A stretch of DNA of 64,000 bases from positions 124,001 through 188,000 of the forward strand of contig JACZJK010000005.1 in assembly GCA_014860575.1 (NCBI GenBank), read 5' to 3'. The translations under genes were made by a program, and so were the position numbers. This document shows positions 44,326-57,300 of the stretch, one piece after another; within the stretch, counting starts at the first letter, position 1; each line of letters opens with the position of its first letter. Origin of the DNA: Bacteroidales bacterium. GTDB lineage: Bacteria; Bacteroidota; Bacteroidia; Bacteroidales; JAAYJT01. A model generated the notes under the pieces. The model worked only from the letters and a program-made list of their open reading frames with translations. It had not been told where the DNA came from and made no database searches.

Positions 44326-44540
44326 AAGACCCAGAAACCAAGTACCAAATTCCAAATCCCAAGTCCCAAATCCAAAGCCTAAAATTCAAATCTCAAAATC
44401 CAAATCTCAAAATCCAAAGTTCAATGTTCCAAGATCCACCACTCCATTACTCCATCACTCCATTACTCCAATCCTACTGTATCATGGCATTACTGCATCA
44501 CTGCATCACAATTGAACCGCATCACTGCATCACAGAATAA
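44326..44540. repeat. long degenerate array: CCAAATCC words followed by ACTCCATCACTGCATC words
   Basis: First half: CCAAGTACCAAATTCCAAATC, CCCAAGTCCCAAATCCAAAG, AATCTCAAAATCCAAATC. Second half: CCACTCCATTACTCCATCAC, then CATTACTGCATCACTGCATC. It shares an exact 24-mer with 40763. It separates two genes of one efflux operon. Confidence 0.85.
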
Positions 44541-44557
44541 TTTAATACTTTACGAAA

Positions 44558-45259
44558 ATGATCAGAACAGTCAACCTAACAAAAATCTTCAGAACCGATG
44601 AAATTGAAACAACAGCGCTCAACAGTGTATCTTTTGAGGTGAAACAGGGGGAATTTGTTGCTATCATGGGGCCTTCAGGCTGCGGTAAATCTACCTTACT
44701 AAACCTGTTGGGCTTACTTGATAATCCGTCTTCTGGCGAATATTATTTCCTTGACAAGGAAGTAGCCGGGTTCTCAGAAAAGCAGCGCGCCAACCTGCGC
44801 AAACAGAATATTGGTTTCGTATTTCAGAACTTTAATCTGATTGACGAACTCAATGTATTTGAAAATATTGAACTTCCGTTGATTTACCTTGGCTATAACG
44901 GCGCTGAGCGCAGAAAGCGGGTTGAAGAAGTGTTGGAACAAATGCAGATTTCGCATCGAAAAAAGCATTTTCCTCTTCAGCTTTCCGGAGGTCAGCAGCA
45001 ACGGGTAGCCGTATGCCGGGCCGTTATCGCAAAACCCCATTTGATCCTTGCCGATGAGCCAACAGGTAACCTTGATTCAGCACATGGTGAAGAAGTGATG
45101 AACCTGCTTTCGGATCTAAACCAAAGTGGCACCACCATTATTATGGTAACCCACTCGCAGCGTGATGCAGGATACAGCAATCGGATCATTCGCTTGTTCG
45201 ACGGACAAATCATCAATGAAAACATCAAGGCAGTCAACACTGCACAGGTTGTTATTTGA
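44558..45259 (+). CDS. MacB/LolD-type ABC transporter ATPase
   Basis: 233 residues. Walker A is GPSGCGKSTLLN, Q loop FVFQNFNLIDELNVF, signature LSGGQQQRVAVCRA, Walker B LILADEPTGNLDS and H loop MVTHSQRD. Highest resemblance is to LolD/MacB ATPases that power mechanotransmission-type exporters. It works with the FtsX-type permease encoded next. Confidence 0.95.
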   Translation: MIRTVNLTKIFRTDEIETTALNSVSFEVKQGEFVAIMGPSGCGKSTLLNLLGLLDNPSSGEYYFLDKEVAGFSEKQRANLRKQNIGFVFQNFNLIDELNVFENIELPLIYLGYNGAERRKRVEEVLEQMQISHRKKHFPLQLSGGQQQRVAVCRAVIAKPHLILADEPTGNLDSAHGEEVMNLLSDLNQSGTTIIMVTHSQRDAGYSNRIIRLFDGQIINENIKAVNTAQVVI

Positions 45260-45289
45260 AACACAGGAAATTGCAATTGTAACTGTTCC

Positions 45290-45350
45290 GGGTTCAAAGT
45301 TCAAAGTTTCAGGTTCCGATACTGCATCACTGTATCACTGCATCACAAAC
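45290..45350. repeat. GTTCAAAGTTTC / ACTGCATCAC degenerate repeat
   Basis: GGGTTCAAAGTTCAAAGTTTC, then ATACTGCATCACTGTATCAC and TGCATCAC. Located between the ATPase and permease genes of the same operon. Confidence 0.75.
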
Positions 45351-45357
45351 ATAAACA

Positions 45358-47784
45358 ATGCTCAAAAACTTCATCCTTACTTCTCTCCGCAGCATGCTTC
45401 GCCATAAGGGCTTCTCATTTATCAATATAGCAGGATTGGCTATTGGCCTGGCAGCCTGTATCATCATTTTGCTTTTTATTGTTGATGAACTTAGTTACGA
45501 TAAATTTCATAAAAAAGCCGACCGGATTTACCGGATCACTGTTCATGGTGTTTTTGGCAGCAACGAATTCAATAGTACCTATACACCCGCACCATTGGCA
45601 AAAGCGATGATTGATGACTTTCCCGAAATCGAAAATATTACCAGACTAATGCTACGGCCACAGCGCTCAGTTCGGGTCAATAATGATAAAACCTTTATTG
45701 AAGACCGTTTTTTCTATGCAGATTCAAGTTTTTTCGAAATATTCAGTTTTACACTAATTGCCGGCGATCCCACAAAAGTATTATCAGAACCGGGCAACAT
45801 TGTGCTTACCGAATCAACTGCCAGACGGTATTTCGGCGATGAAGACCCAATAGGAAAAACAATTGTTGAGGACAACAGGTTTAATTACATTGTAAGAGGT
45901 ATTGTCAGGGATGTACCCGGGAACTCACATTTTAAATTCAATGTGCTTGCTTCATTCACCACGCTGCCATGGTATGCCAATCCCAGCTGGTTTAATCAAA
46001 GCGCGCAAACATACATCCAGCTAAAAGAAAACGCCAGCCTCACAACAATAAGCGAAAAGCTTAATCCTTTTCTGTATAATCAGATTGGAGAGCAGTTGAG
46101 GCAGTTCATGGGCATAACCCTGGAAGAGTTTGCTGAGTCGGGGCAAAGCTACGGCTATGATTTACAATCTATTCGTGATATTCATCTGCGCTCAAAACTT
46201 GATGGTGAGTACGAAGCAAATGGAAGCATCACATATGTTTACCTGTTTGCGCTCATTGCACTTTTTATTTTATTGATTGCTTGTATCAACTTCATGAACT
46301 TATCCACGGCCCGTTCAGCAAACAGGGCAAAGGAAGTTGGTGTTCGCAAGGTATTGGGCTCCAACCGCAGCCATCTGATCAGGCAATTTCTCATGGAAGC
46401 CTTTTTGTATTGTACCCTGGCCATGATCATTGCCATGTTGCTGATAGAAATCAGTCTTCCGTTTTTTAATCAGATTGCCCAGAAACAACTTTCTCTTAAC
46501 ATTCAGCATGAGTGTTACATAATACTGATTATTCCCGGTTTTATTGTAATAACAAGTTTGCTCGCCGGCAGCTACCCGGCATTCTATCTTTCAGCCTTTC
46601 ATCCTCTGCAGGTTATCAAGGGGCAATTGGTAAAAGGCATGACCAAAAGCCGGTTCCGGAGCCTGCTTGTATTGTTTCAGTACAGCGTTTCGATTGTTTT
46701 ACTTATTGCTACATTTATTATTTTCAAGCAGTTGCAGTTTATTCAAAATAAGAACATGGGCTACGAAAAGGAGAATGTTATAGTAGTAAAACGTGTAAAT
46801 GGTTTAGGACAAGGGATGCCGGTTTTTAAAAACAATATTTTGCAAAATCCAGATATAAAAAATGCAAGCTATTCCATTGATTTACCAGGCGATGATTTTA
46901 GCTCAAACAGTATGGGTGTAACCGGCCGTCCGCTGGATGAAGTAAACATTGTAATGATAATGTATGCTGATTATGATTTCATTGAAACTCTTGGGATGCA
47001 TATGGAGGAAGGGTACTGGTTCAGGCGTGGCTACTCAAGTGATTCTGCAGCAGTAGTAATTAATAAAACTGCCATGCGCAGGTTGGGGATCAATGACTTT
47101 GAGAAGGATAGGCTCATACGGCATGCAACCCCCCCTGATGAGCACTCTGTTGACCGTATCATCGGGGTGGTTGAAGATTTTCATTTTGAATCTTTGCATC
47201 GCGCAATCCGGCCTATGGCGCTCTACCTGCTTCCTGAAGGAAACTGGGCCAATCGGCTGTCAGTCAGAGTTCAGCAGAACCGTGTCCAGGAAACTATTCT
47301 TTATCTTGAAGAGCAATGGATTGCTATGGAATCAGGGCAACCGTTTGAATATAGTTTGTTGGATAGCTCACTTGAGAAGTTTTATAAAAATGATGAGCAA
47401 ACAAGAATCATTTATACAATATTCAGTATCCTTGCTTTACTTGTTGCTTCGCTGGGGTTGCTCGGCCTGGCGGCTTTCACCACTGAGAACCGGACAAAGG
47501 AAATTGGAATTCGTAAAGCGCACGGTGCTTCAGTTGGCAGCATTGTAATGATGCTATCGAAGGAGTTTACCCGCTGGGTATTGCTGGCGAATATTATTGC
47601 ATGGCCTGTGGCTTATCTGCTAATGGATAACTGGCTGAACAATTTTGCTTTCCGGATTGCCATTCCGTGGTGGAGTTTCATTATGGCAGGTTTGCTTGCA
47701 TTGCTTATCGCTATCATCACCGTGAGCTCCATTGCATTCAAAGCCGCCAATGCCAACCCTGTGGAGGCGTTGAAGTATGAGTAA
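45358..47784 (+). CDS. MacB/FtsX-type ABC transporter permease
   Basis: 808 residues. An N-terminal TM helix (about 20-42) and a large periplasmic MacB-PCD domain precede three TM helices (about 290, 345 and 390). A second periplasmic domain and a final FtsX block follow (SLGLLGLAAFTTENRTKEIG, IRKAHGASVGSIVMMLSKEF). It ends with the typical ANPVEALKYE tail. The duplicated FtsX half marks the eight-TM Bacteroidota form that pairs as a monomer or dimer with the ATPase. Substrates may be antibiotics, lipids or peptides. Confidence 0.93.
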   Translation: MLKNFILTSLRSMLRHKGFSFINIAGLAIGLAACIIILLFIVDELSYDKFHKKADRIYRITVHGVFGSNEFNSTYTPAPLAKAMIDDFPEIENITRLMLRPQRSVRVNNDKTFIEDRFFYADSSFFEIFSFTLIAGDPTKVLSEPGNIVLTESTARRYFGDEDPIGKTIVEDNRFNYIVRGIVRDVPGNSHFKFNVLASFTTLPWYANPSWFNQSAQTYIQLKENASLTTISEKLNPFLYNQIGEQLRQFMGITLEEFAESGQSYGYDLQSIRDIHLRSKLDGEYEANGSITYVYLFALIALFILLIACINFMNLSTARSANRAKEVGVRKVLGSNRSHLIRQFLMEAFLYCTLAMIIAMLLIEISLPFFNQIAQKQLSLNIQHECYIILIIPGFIVITSLLAGSYPAFYLSAFHPLQVIKGQLVKGMTKSRFRSLLVLFQYSVSIVLLIATFIIFKQLQFIQNKNMGYEKENVIVVKRVNGLGQGMPVFKNNILQNPDIKNASYSIDLPGDDFSSNSMGVTGRPLDEVNIVMIMYADYDFIETLGMHMEEGYWFRRGYSSDSAAVVINKTAMRRLGINDFEKDRLIRHATPPDEHSVDRIIGVVEDFHFESLHRAIRPMALYLLPEGNWANRLSVRVQQNRVQETILYLEEQWIAMESGQPFEYSLLDSSLEKFYKNDEQTRIIYTIFSILALLVASLGLLGLAAFTTENRTKEIGIRKAHGASVGSIVMMLSKEFTRWVLLANIIAWPVAYLLMDNWLNNFAFRIAIPWWSFIMAGLLALLIAIITVSSIAFKAANANPVEALKYE

Positions 47785-47788
47785 ATGA
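47748..47788. repeat. 41-bp direct repeat, left copy (with 59215-59255)
   Basis: CAATGCCAACCC(T/G)GTGGAGG...GAGTAAATGA covers the permease 3' end and stop. It recurs with one mismatch 11.47 kb downstream. Confidence 0.92.
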
Positions 47789-48367
47789 GCTCTGAAAATA
47801 AATAGAACTTTTGCTCTTAGTGGTGATGATTATTACTCATACTGAGTCCGTTTTCCTGGCACTCTAACGATTCAGGTATCATCAAAAACCTCATAAATCA
47901 GCCTGTGTTAGATGTTAATACGCCGGGAAAATTAGCCTGAAAGATTACCTTCTAGAGTTTCGAAAGGTAGGGGCGATTACAATAAAATCAAAGAACAATA
48001 GAGTAATCAATTAATAATCAGGTGGTTTTAAGTGCCTGCTACTGATTTCGTTTTGATGTAGAAAAGCCCTCTTTTGGTTGTATATTTGCGGAACTCATAA
48101 TAAATTTTACTGGCAGACTCCTTTACTACGTTCCTTTCAAAGATGGCTTAAGATAGAGGTTACATCTCTTACTTTTTAAAGCAGGCGCATACATGAGGCA
48201 ATGAGATCAAAACAAACATGCGCCTGGCTACATCCTTTTCTGCGACTTCCTTTTTAATCAGCCATATCGTTTACTAAACTTAACACGGTTTTAAAATAAT
48301 CGCATTTACTCGTCCGATTTACCAATAAACGATATATACCTATCATTAATCAAAGAAAAGGAACGTT
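47789..48367 (+). other. 579-bp intergenic region, long leader of the giant gene
   Basis: Contains a promoter-like box at 48081, then a 280-nt untranslated leader. The leader carries one inverted pair CAGGCGCAT/ATGCGCCTG (48182-48190 with 48218-48226, 27-nt loop). No ORF is credible here. Confidence 0.55.
48081..48088 (+). promoter_or_regulatory. -7 box of the giant T9SS gene
   Basis: TATATTTG followed by CGG matches TAnnTTTG; it implies an unusually long 5' leader before ATG 48368. Confidence 0.5.
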
Positions 48368-51300
48368 ATGAAAAAGTTTTTACTTCTTATCTTCAGCATG
48401 CTGGCAATGACTGCCGGCATCCTGGCACAGGAGCCTGCAAGTACCCTCCTACGGGAATCTGGTCGTGGCTCAATTATTTATGTTAACGATGATGCCGGTG
48501 TCCCCAATAACGGAACAAGCTGGGCGAATGCCTACACCTCGTTCCAGTCGGCGCTGGATGTTGCAGCAGAAGGCGACCAGGTGTGGGTGGCAGCCGGTAC
48601 CTACAATCCAAGTTATTTTTATGGTCTCACAAATGAACCCCGTTTTTATCACTTCTGTATGATCGAAGGTGTGGCCATTTATGGCGGCTTTGCAGGAACG
48701 GAAACGGATGTAAGCCAGCGAACCGATTTTGGTATGGGAGGCGCCAACGAAACCATCCTGAGTGGTGACCTGAACGGGAATGACGTGGTAACCGGTTCGG
48801 GCGCCACCCTTTCCATCACAAACAACAGCGAAAACTGTTACCATGTATTCTATCATCCGGACGGATATGTACTTACAAACACTGCCTTGCTGGATGGGTT
48901 TACCATCAAAGGCGGCAATGCGAATGTAAGCGGTCCGCATGACAGGGCGGGTGGGATGTATAGCTATAATTCAGCACCGATAATCACCAATGTTACATTC
49001 CTGAATAATGCCGCAAAGTATGGAGGCGGGATGTGGATTTATCAGAATGCACCAACCCTGACCAATGTTACATTCCTGTCGAATTACGCAACTAATAATT
49101 GTGGCGGATTGTTTAATCAGAGTACTTCAAATCAATCCATAACCGGTGCTATATTCCAGTCGAATTACTCCTTAGAACGTGGTGGCGGGATGGTCAATAA
49201 TAATTCTTCACCAACCATTACCAACATTGTATTCCGGATGAATTACGCAGGAATTGATGGAGGTGGGATGTATAATTATTCTTCTTCTTCTCCAACCATC
49301 ACCAATGCTGTATTTTTATCCAATTCATCAAACTACGGCGGAGCTCTGTATAGCTATGATTATTCCCACCCTGTCGTTACCAACGCTACATTCTCGAAGA
49401 ACAACGCAGGCATAAGGGGTGGCGGGATATACATCTGGAGTAATGGTTCAGCCACCTTCAACAACTGCATTATCTGGGGAAATACAACCACCCCGGGGAT
49501 TAATGGTCAGCAGATATGCGTGGATGGGGGAACAACCACCCTGAACTATTGTTGCTATGCGAATGGAACGAATGATGTTAAATTGTTAAACAACGGTACA
49601 TTAACGGCGACCAATAATATTATCACCAAAAACCCAAACTTCATTGACCCGGCAAGTGATTTCAGGATACTCGGCAATTCTCCCTGTGTGGATGCAGGCA
49701 GCAACGGCTATAACTCCGAAACTTATGACATTCGCGGCGAGGCCCGCATCCAGAACGACACAATAGACATGGGCGCATACGAATGGACAGCGGGCCTGGA
49801 CCCGGCTGTTCAGATCTTTTATGTTAACGACGATGCACCCGGCAGCAACGACGGAACCAGTTGGACCGATGCCTTCACCTCATTCCAGTCGGCCCTGGAT
49901 GTGGCCACAAGCGGCCACCAAATATGGGTGGCAGCCGGAACCTACAAGCCGAGTTATGATTACGGATTAAATATTGCACCCCCGGATACCGCAAGAGGTT
50001 ATCACTTCCGCATGATCGAAGGTGTTGAAATCTATGGCGGCTTTGCCGGAAACGAAACCGCCGTTAGCCAGCGAACCGACTTTGGTGTGGGAGGTGCCAA
50101 CGAGACCATCCTGAGCGGAGATATTGGAACTGTGGGTGTGAATACAGACAACTGCTACCATGTATTCTACCATCCGTATGGTTTGAACTTAACAAGCGCT
50201 GTTATATTAGACGGGTTTACCATCACAGGGGGGAATGCTAATGGAAGTTATCCTCATTTCAAAGGCGGCGGGATGTATAATAATTATTCTTCTCCAACCA
50301 TCACCAATGCTACATTCTCTTTGAATTCCGGTAAGGATGGTGGCGGGATGTTTAATTCTGATTCTTCTCCAACCATCACCAATGTTACATTTCAATCGAA
50401 TAACAGCTCCGGGTCCGAGACCGGAAAAGGCGGCGGGCTTTCAAATCAATATTCTTCCCCAACCCTCACCAATGTTATCTTCCAGTCAAATTTCTCAGGA
50501 TGGGGGGGCGGGATGTATATTGATGGTTCTGCACCCACCCTTATCAATACTACTTTCCTGTCGAATTCTGCCACCTATGGCGGAGGAATGTATAGCAAGG
50601 CTTTTTCTTCAGTAACGCTCAACAACTGCATCGTCTGGGGCAACACCGCTGACGTGAGCGGTAAGCAGTTTTACCTGGAAAATGCAATCAACACCCTGAA
50701 TTATTCCTGCTATTCAAACGGCACGGGAGATGTTTTTACCATCAACAGTGCTTTTACGGCAACCAATAATAATATCACCAAAAACCCAAAATTCATTGAT
50801 CCCGCAGATGATTTCAGAATCCATGGCAATTCGCCCTGTGTGAATACAGGCAACAACGATTATAATTCTGAAACTTATGACATCCGTGGCGAAGCCCGCA
50901 TCCAGGGTGACACCATCGACATGGGTGCTTACGAATGGACAGCGGGTATAGACGCGGCAACGGATACCGTGTATATAAGCGCTGGTGCAACTGGCAGCAA
51001 CACAGGGACAGACTGGGCCAATGCATTTACCTCCTTCCAGTCGGCCCTGGACATTGCCGCCAGCGGCGACCAGATATGGGTGGCAACCGGAACCTATTAC
51101 CCAAGTTACGATTATGGTTTGGATATTGGAGAAAGAGGTAAGCACTTTCGTATGATCGAAGGTGTGGAAATCTATGGTGGCTTTGCAGGAATGGAAGATT
51201 CCATCAGCCAGCGCACCGACTTTGGTATGGGAGGCGCCAACGAGACATTCCTGAGCGGGGATATCGGAACCGTGGGTGTGGTTACCGACAACTGCTACCA

Positions 51301-54300
51301 TATTTTCTACCACCCGGAGGGTTTGAACTTAACGGGCGTTGCTATATTAGACGGGTTTACGATAACAGAGGGGAATGCTAATGGAAGTAATCCTCATAAC
51401 AATGGGGGCGGAATGCATAATTATAATTCTTCTCCAACCATCACCAATGCCACATTTTCATCAAATTCTGCGTTACGCGGCGGCGGGATGTTTAATGATG
51501 CTTCTTCTCCAACCATCACCAATGCTACATTCTCTTTGAATTCCGCATATTTTCATGGCGGCGGGATGTATAATAATTTTTCTTCTCCAACCATCACCAA
51601 TGCTACATTCTCTTTGAATTCCGCAGATTATTCTGGCGGTGGGATGTCTAATAATTGGTATTCTTCTCCAACCATCACCAATGCTACATTCTCTTTGAAT
51701 TCTGCAGATTATGATAATGGCGGTGGGATGCATAATTTTTATTCTTCTCCATCCATCACAAATACTACATTTTCATTGAATTCCGCATCAATTGGCGGAG
51801 GAATGAGTAATCATAGCTCTTCATCTCCAACCATCATAAATGCTACATTTTCATTGAATTACGCAGACAGCCTGGGTGGCGGGATCTATAATTATTATGC
51901 TTCTCCTACCTTCAACAATTGCATCATCTGGGGAAATATAACCACACAGGGGGTAGATGGACAGCAATTTTGCCTGGAGGGGGGAACTACAACCATGAAT
52001 TATTCCTGCTTTGCAAATGGCGCTGAAGATGTGAATGTAATGAGTGGTACTTTTGTTGATTCCAATAGTAACATCACCACCAACCCGAAATTTGTAGATC
52101 CCGCAGATGATTTCAGAATCCACGGCAACTCTCCCTGTGTGAATACAGGCTTTAATGACTATTTTACTTTAGTTGATAGTGTGGACATCCGTGGCGAAGC
52201 CCGCATCCAGGACAACACCATTGATATGGGAGCCTACGAATATACATCGGGCCTGGATCCGGCTGTCCAAATCTTTTATGTTAACGACACTGCTACCGGC
52301 AGCAACACTGGGGCAAACTGGGCCAACGCCTTTACCTCTTTCCAGTCGGCGCTGGATCTCGCTGCTCCCGATGATCAGATATGGGTGGCAGCCGGCACCT
52401 ATGAACCGGATTACGATTATGGTTTGGGTATTGGAGAAAGAGGTTATCATTTTCGCATGATCGAAGGGGTGGCTATTTACGGCGGTTTTGCAGGAACTGA
52501 AGATTCCATCAGCCAGCGCACCGACTTCGGCATAAATGGCGACAATGAGACCATCCTGAGCGGGGATATCGGAATTGCAGGCGATAGTACCGACAACTGC
52601 TACCATGTTTTCTACCACCCGCAAGGTTTGAATCTAACCGGCGCTGCTATGTTAGACGGGTTTACCATCACAGGAGGGAACGCGGATGGTGTTGATTCCC
52701 ATGGCCGCGGCGGCGGGATGATGAATGATGGGCCATGTTCTCCCACCATTACCAATGTTTCATTCAGGTCGAATGCTGCTGCCAGCGGCGGCGGGATGTT
52801 CAACAGTGATTCCGATCCGTACCTTACCAATGTGATCTTCCTTTTGAACACCGCGGTTGAGTCGGGTGGCGGTATCTATAATGATGTGTCTTCTCCGTCA
52901 ATCACCAATGTTACATTCTCGATGAATGCAGCCGGTAACCAGGGCGGCGGTATCTATAATTTAAATTCTTCTCCTTCCCTCTTCAACTCCATTGTTTGGG
53001 GAAACACGGCTTCCGCCGGCAGTCAACTCTACATGGACGGAGGAAGCACCACCCTGAACTATTGCTGCTATGCCAACGGCGCCGGGGATACAACTGCTGT
53101 AAACTCCGCTGTTTTTACAGTCACAAACAACAATATCACCGACGATCCGAAATTTGTAAATCCTGCAAGTGATCTGAGGCCATTCGCCACCTCACCCTGT
53201 GTGAATGCAGGAAACAACGACTATAATTTCGCGAGTACCGACATACGCGGTGAAACCCGGATCCAGGGTACCACCATTGATATGGGCGCTTACGAATGGA
53301 TCACGGGAACAGATCCCTACGGCATTTATTATGTAAAGCACGATGCGGCTGGCAGCAATAACGGATCAGGCTGGGACGATGCCTTCACCTCAATTCAGTC
53401 GGCGCTGGATATTTCAGTCGGCGGCGACCAGGTGTGGGTAGCAGCCGGAACCTACACACCAAGTTACGATTATGATTTGGGTATTGGAGAAAGAGGCAAG
53501 CACTTCCGCATGATCGAAGGTGCGGCTATATACGGTGGCTTTGCAGGAACGGAAGATTCCGTCAGCCAGCGAACCGACTTTGGCCCGGGTGGCGCTTATG
53601 AAACCATCCTGAGCGGGGATCTCGGAATTGTAGGTGATCATACCGACAACTGCTATCATGTATTCTACCACCCGGAAGGTCTTAATTTAACCGGCGCTGC
53701 CAGGTTAGACGGGTTTACGATCAATGGGGGCCATGCAGATGGAAGTCCTCCTCATGATGTTGGCGGCGGGATGTCCAATTGGTCTTCTTCTCCGGCCATC
53801 ACCTATGCTACATTTGCATTGAATTCCGCGTCTCAATACGGCGGCGGCATCTTTAATTCTTCTTCTTCTCCAACCATCACCAATGCCACATTTTCATCAA
53901 ATTCTGCATCAAACAAAGGCGGCGGGATTTACTGTCAGGCATCTTCATTCCCAACCCTAAACAACAGCATCGTCTGGAACAACGCTGCTGAAAGCGGTAA
54001 ACAGTTTTACCTGGATAGTGCAACCATCACCCTGAACTATTCCTGCTATGCAAACGGATCGAATGATGTTACCCTTTCAAACGGCGGTACATTAACAGCA
54101 GCCAATAATAATACTACCGATAATCCTAAGCTTGACGCAGATCTTAACCTTACCTGGACAAATTTTCCCGTAGATGATGCAACCAAATCTCCCTGTATTA
54201 ACACCGGTGATCCGCTTGATTGGATAAATAACCCCAACCACCGCGACCCCGACCAGTCGATGATGGATATGGGGGCAAAGCATTATCACCAGGAACCAGC

Positions 54301-57300
54301 GCTTTATTTTTATGATGAAATATCTTGCGACAATCCACCGGAACAATATAATACAGATTGCTATAACCACAATTTCGGTGAGAAATATGTAAACACTTCA
54401 TCAACACATCGTTGGTTTAACATCGTGAACCGGGTTGATAAATTTACCAATATTGAATTTGTTTTCACCGGAAGTCATCCGTCAGATTTTAAGCTTAATT
54501 CTGCCAATGATACAATTTTAGGTACTTTGCAAGGTTATTTTCCGGTATTACCCTACTTTCAACCAACCGGAACAGGGCCTCGTGCATCTACTTTACAGGT
54601 AGTATCGGATGGAGTTATCGTAAAGGAAGTTTTTTTAAGTGGTTACGGAAAAGGATCCGGTAATATTGAAGGCTATGTGTATGCTCCGGGTGGTGAAATC
54701 CCTGTTTCAGGAGTGAATATAACCGTATTCAGAGAAGAATTCTATCAGGGCAACTTAGAGGATACGATCTCATTTTATGCTAATACCAACCTGAACGGGA
54801 GATATTATATAGCCAATGTTGGTTTTGGGTCTGATTTTAGATTTACTGTAACACCTTACCACATGACCGATGGTATTGAGCATGATTTTGACCCGGAATA
54901 TTATGACGATATTATCATTGAAAACGAGAATGTAACTTATCCGGTACCTGATTTTATTAATACATCAGTATTCCCTTTTGCAGGATTTGTTTTTTATCAG
55001 GGAACGCAATGCCCGGTTGAAGATGTAATAATCAGTGTAAATGGTATAAACACAACCCCAACCAATGAAGAGGGAGCTTACCAATTGACTTTACCCATTG
55101 GCAATCACACCATCTCTCTTTCAAAACCCGGACATACCTTTAACCCGCCAGATACAACAATATATGTAACATCACCCCTGGCAAACATCAATTTTGAAGA
55201 TGAATACACCCATCACCTGCATGGTTTTATTGGTGGTGCATGCGAAATACCATTAACACTGGACTCCGCTCAAAAAATTGAGCTTAATGTTCATCACGTT
55301 TTGGAATGTATGGCAGACATGACCATCGAGCTCCCCTTAATAGGTGATAGTGCCGGGTTTTACGTCATCGAGCTGCCGCCGGGCAACTACCAACTCAGTA
55401 TTGATGAGAATTTTTATACAGAAGATTTCCCGACGGTTCCATTAAACTATTCTGCTGTTGAAGTTGATCTGTCAGAGAATGACACATTGAAGCACGACAT
55501 CATTTTTCTTACTGAGCCTGTAATAAATGTTTCATGGCCGGACAACGAATCGGATACCATTGTTTATTACCTGGATGACATACCTGTTTTGCACCAGATC
55601 AATAAATATACTGCTATTGTTGATGTTTACCGCCCATATGTGAACGGCACATGCCCTGTACCACCGGGCGATACCCTACAAGTGTATGACGGCATCAGTG
55701 ATGCGAAAGGCTGGAAAGACCTCATTATATCCGATACAACAAAATATGTTTTTTATGCCGGCATGCCCAACATTATAGCAGGAGGCAGCAATCCCCACCA
55801 GAAAAAGCTGCAATTCCAGTATGTGTATGATCAGGAAGCCAGAGAAATTGTTGAGTATGATATCTGGGTATATGTGCTGGGCATCAAACCCAGGGCGGGG
55901 CAGGCATTTACCACCACCACCCCCCAGATACCTTTGTGGATAATTCGTGATCCGCCGGGGGATAATAGCTATAGTATCTGGGAACAGAGTAAAACATTTT
56001 CACAATCGTTTAGCTTCAGTATGGCACGTGGTTTAGAGTACTCAGAAATGTCAACAGCAAAATTGGGAGTTGATTTTAAAACTGAGATTGGATTTATAGT
56101 AAGTACGGAGGTTGATGTTGATGTTACAAACGACATTGGCGTTGGTTATACTACAAGCCTAAGCCAAAACTCCCTGGTGGAAAATCAATATACCTTTTCA
56201 ACTACAACGAGTTACGCGACAAGCCAGACCCAAAGCGGAGAGGGAGCCGACCTGTTTGTTGGTTCTGCAATCAATATTATTTATGGTATCACCGATGTAT
56301 TGGCGATTGTTAATGATACCATCAACATCTCACAAGATATCATCCTTGTACCTAATGGCTTTCATACCAGCTATGTTTACTCCCAAAGCCAGATCCTAAA
56401 TGAAGTAATCCCATCACTTGCGTTGATCGGAGACCAAGAGTCAGTTGACATGTGGGAAGATATCATCTCGCTAAATAATTCCCTAAAAGACAGTGCTACA
56501 TTTATAAGATCACGCTCTTTCGGTGGAGGAGGTTATACCATAGGAGAATCACAAACCTTCGACATACTGAGTATGACTGAAATTTCTTTCGAGGTGGCTT
56601 TGGATCTGAAAGTGACCCAAGCCCTCGGACTTACAGTTAATGGTGCTGGTGGATTGTTTGAACGATATGTTACCACAAGCGTGAAGTATGGCGGCTCCCA
56701 GGTAAACACCGGAGCTATTTCAACTACAACGGGATTTTTTTTGCAGGATGAGAATGGGGGGGATCTTTTCACGTTTGATATTAAGGAGGACCCGGTTTAT
56801 GGCACACCTGTATTCGACCTGATATCTGGTAAGTCATCCTGCCCCTTTGAGCCGGGTACCCAACGACGGCAGGGCTGTGAATTTGACCAGCCCGTTTACC
56901 TGAAACAGGAAATCGTAGGGGATACAGCAAATTATGAAGTGGAGCTAAGTGGAACGGGATCAACTGTTGATCAATTTGGATATATACTGTCCGTAATGAG
57001 TGAAACAAATCCATACGGCGCAGTGGTAACGATGGATGGTGAGAATCTATCCAACGGCGTAGAAATTTCGCTAACGAATGGCCAAGGCACTCCAAAAATC
57101 ATCAAATTAGTCAGAGACAACGACTTTGATGTTTACGAACTCACTGGTATTGCCTTGAAACTGGCATCCACATGTGGAGATCCCTCAATTGCAGATACTG
57201 CCATCCTCAATGCACATTTTGTTCCGGCATGCACCTATGTAAGCATTGTAGAACCCAACCAAAACTGGGTGGTGAACGGTGATAATACCACCCTGGAAAT

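Noticed and set aside
44283-44540. 85-codon ORF in the repeat array after the HlyD-like gene
   Set aside because: Low-complexity peptide from CCAAATCC repeats, overlapping the end of the HlyD gene; no coding signature.
45358-47784. Frameshift or truncation of the ABC permease
   Set aside because: The frame is continuous with both FtsX halves and a normal C-terminal ANPVEALKYE tail.
48470-54407. Many minus-strand ORFs of 60-199 codons inside the giant gene
   Set aside because: Antisense frames of the beta-helix repeats (recurring IQRECSIGDGWRR peptides); no independent support.
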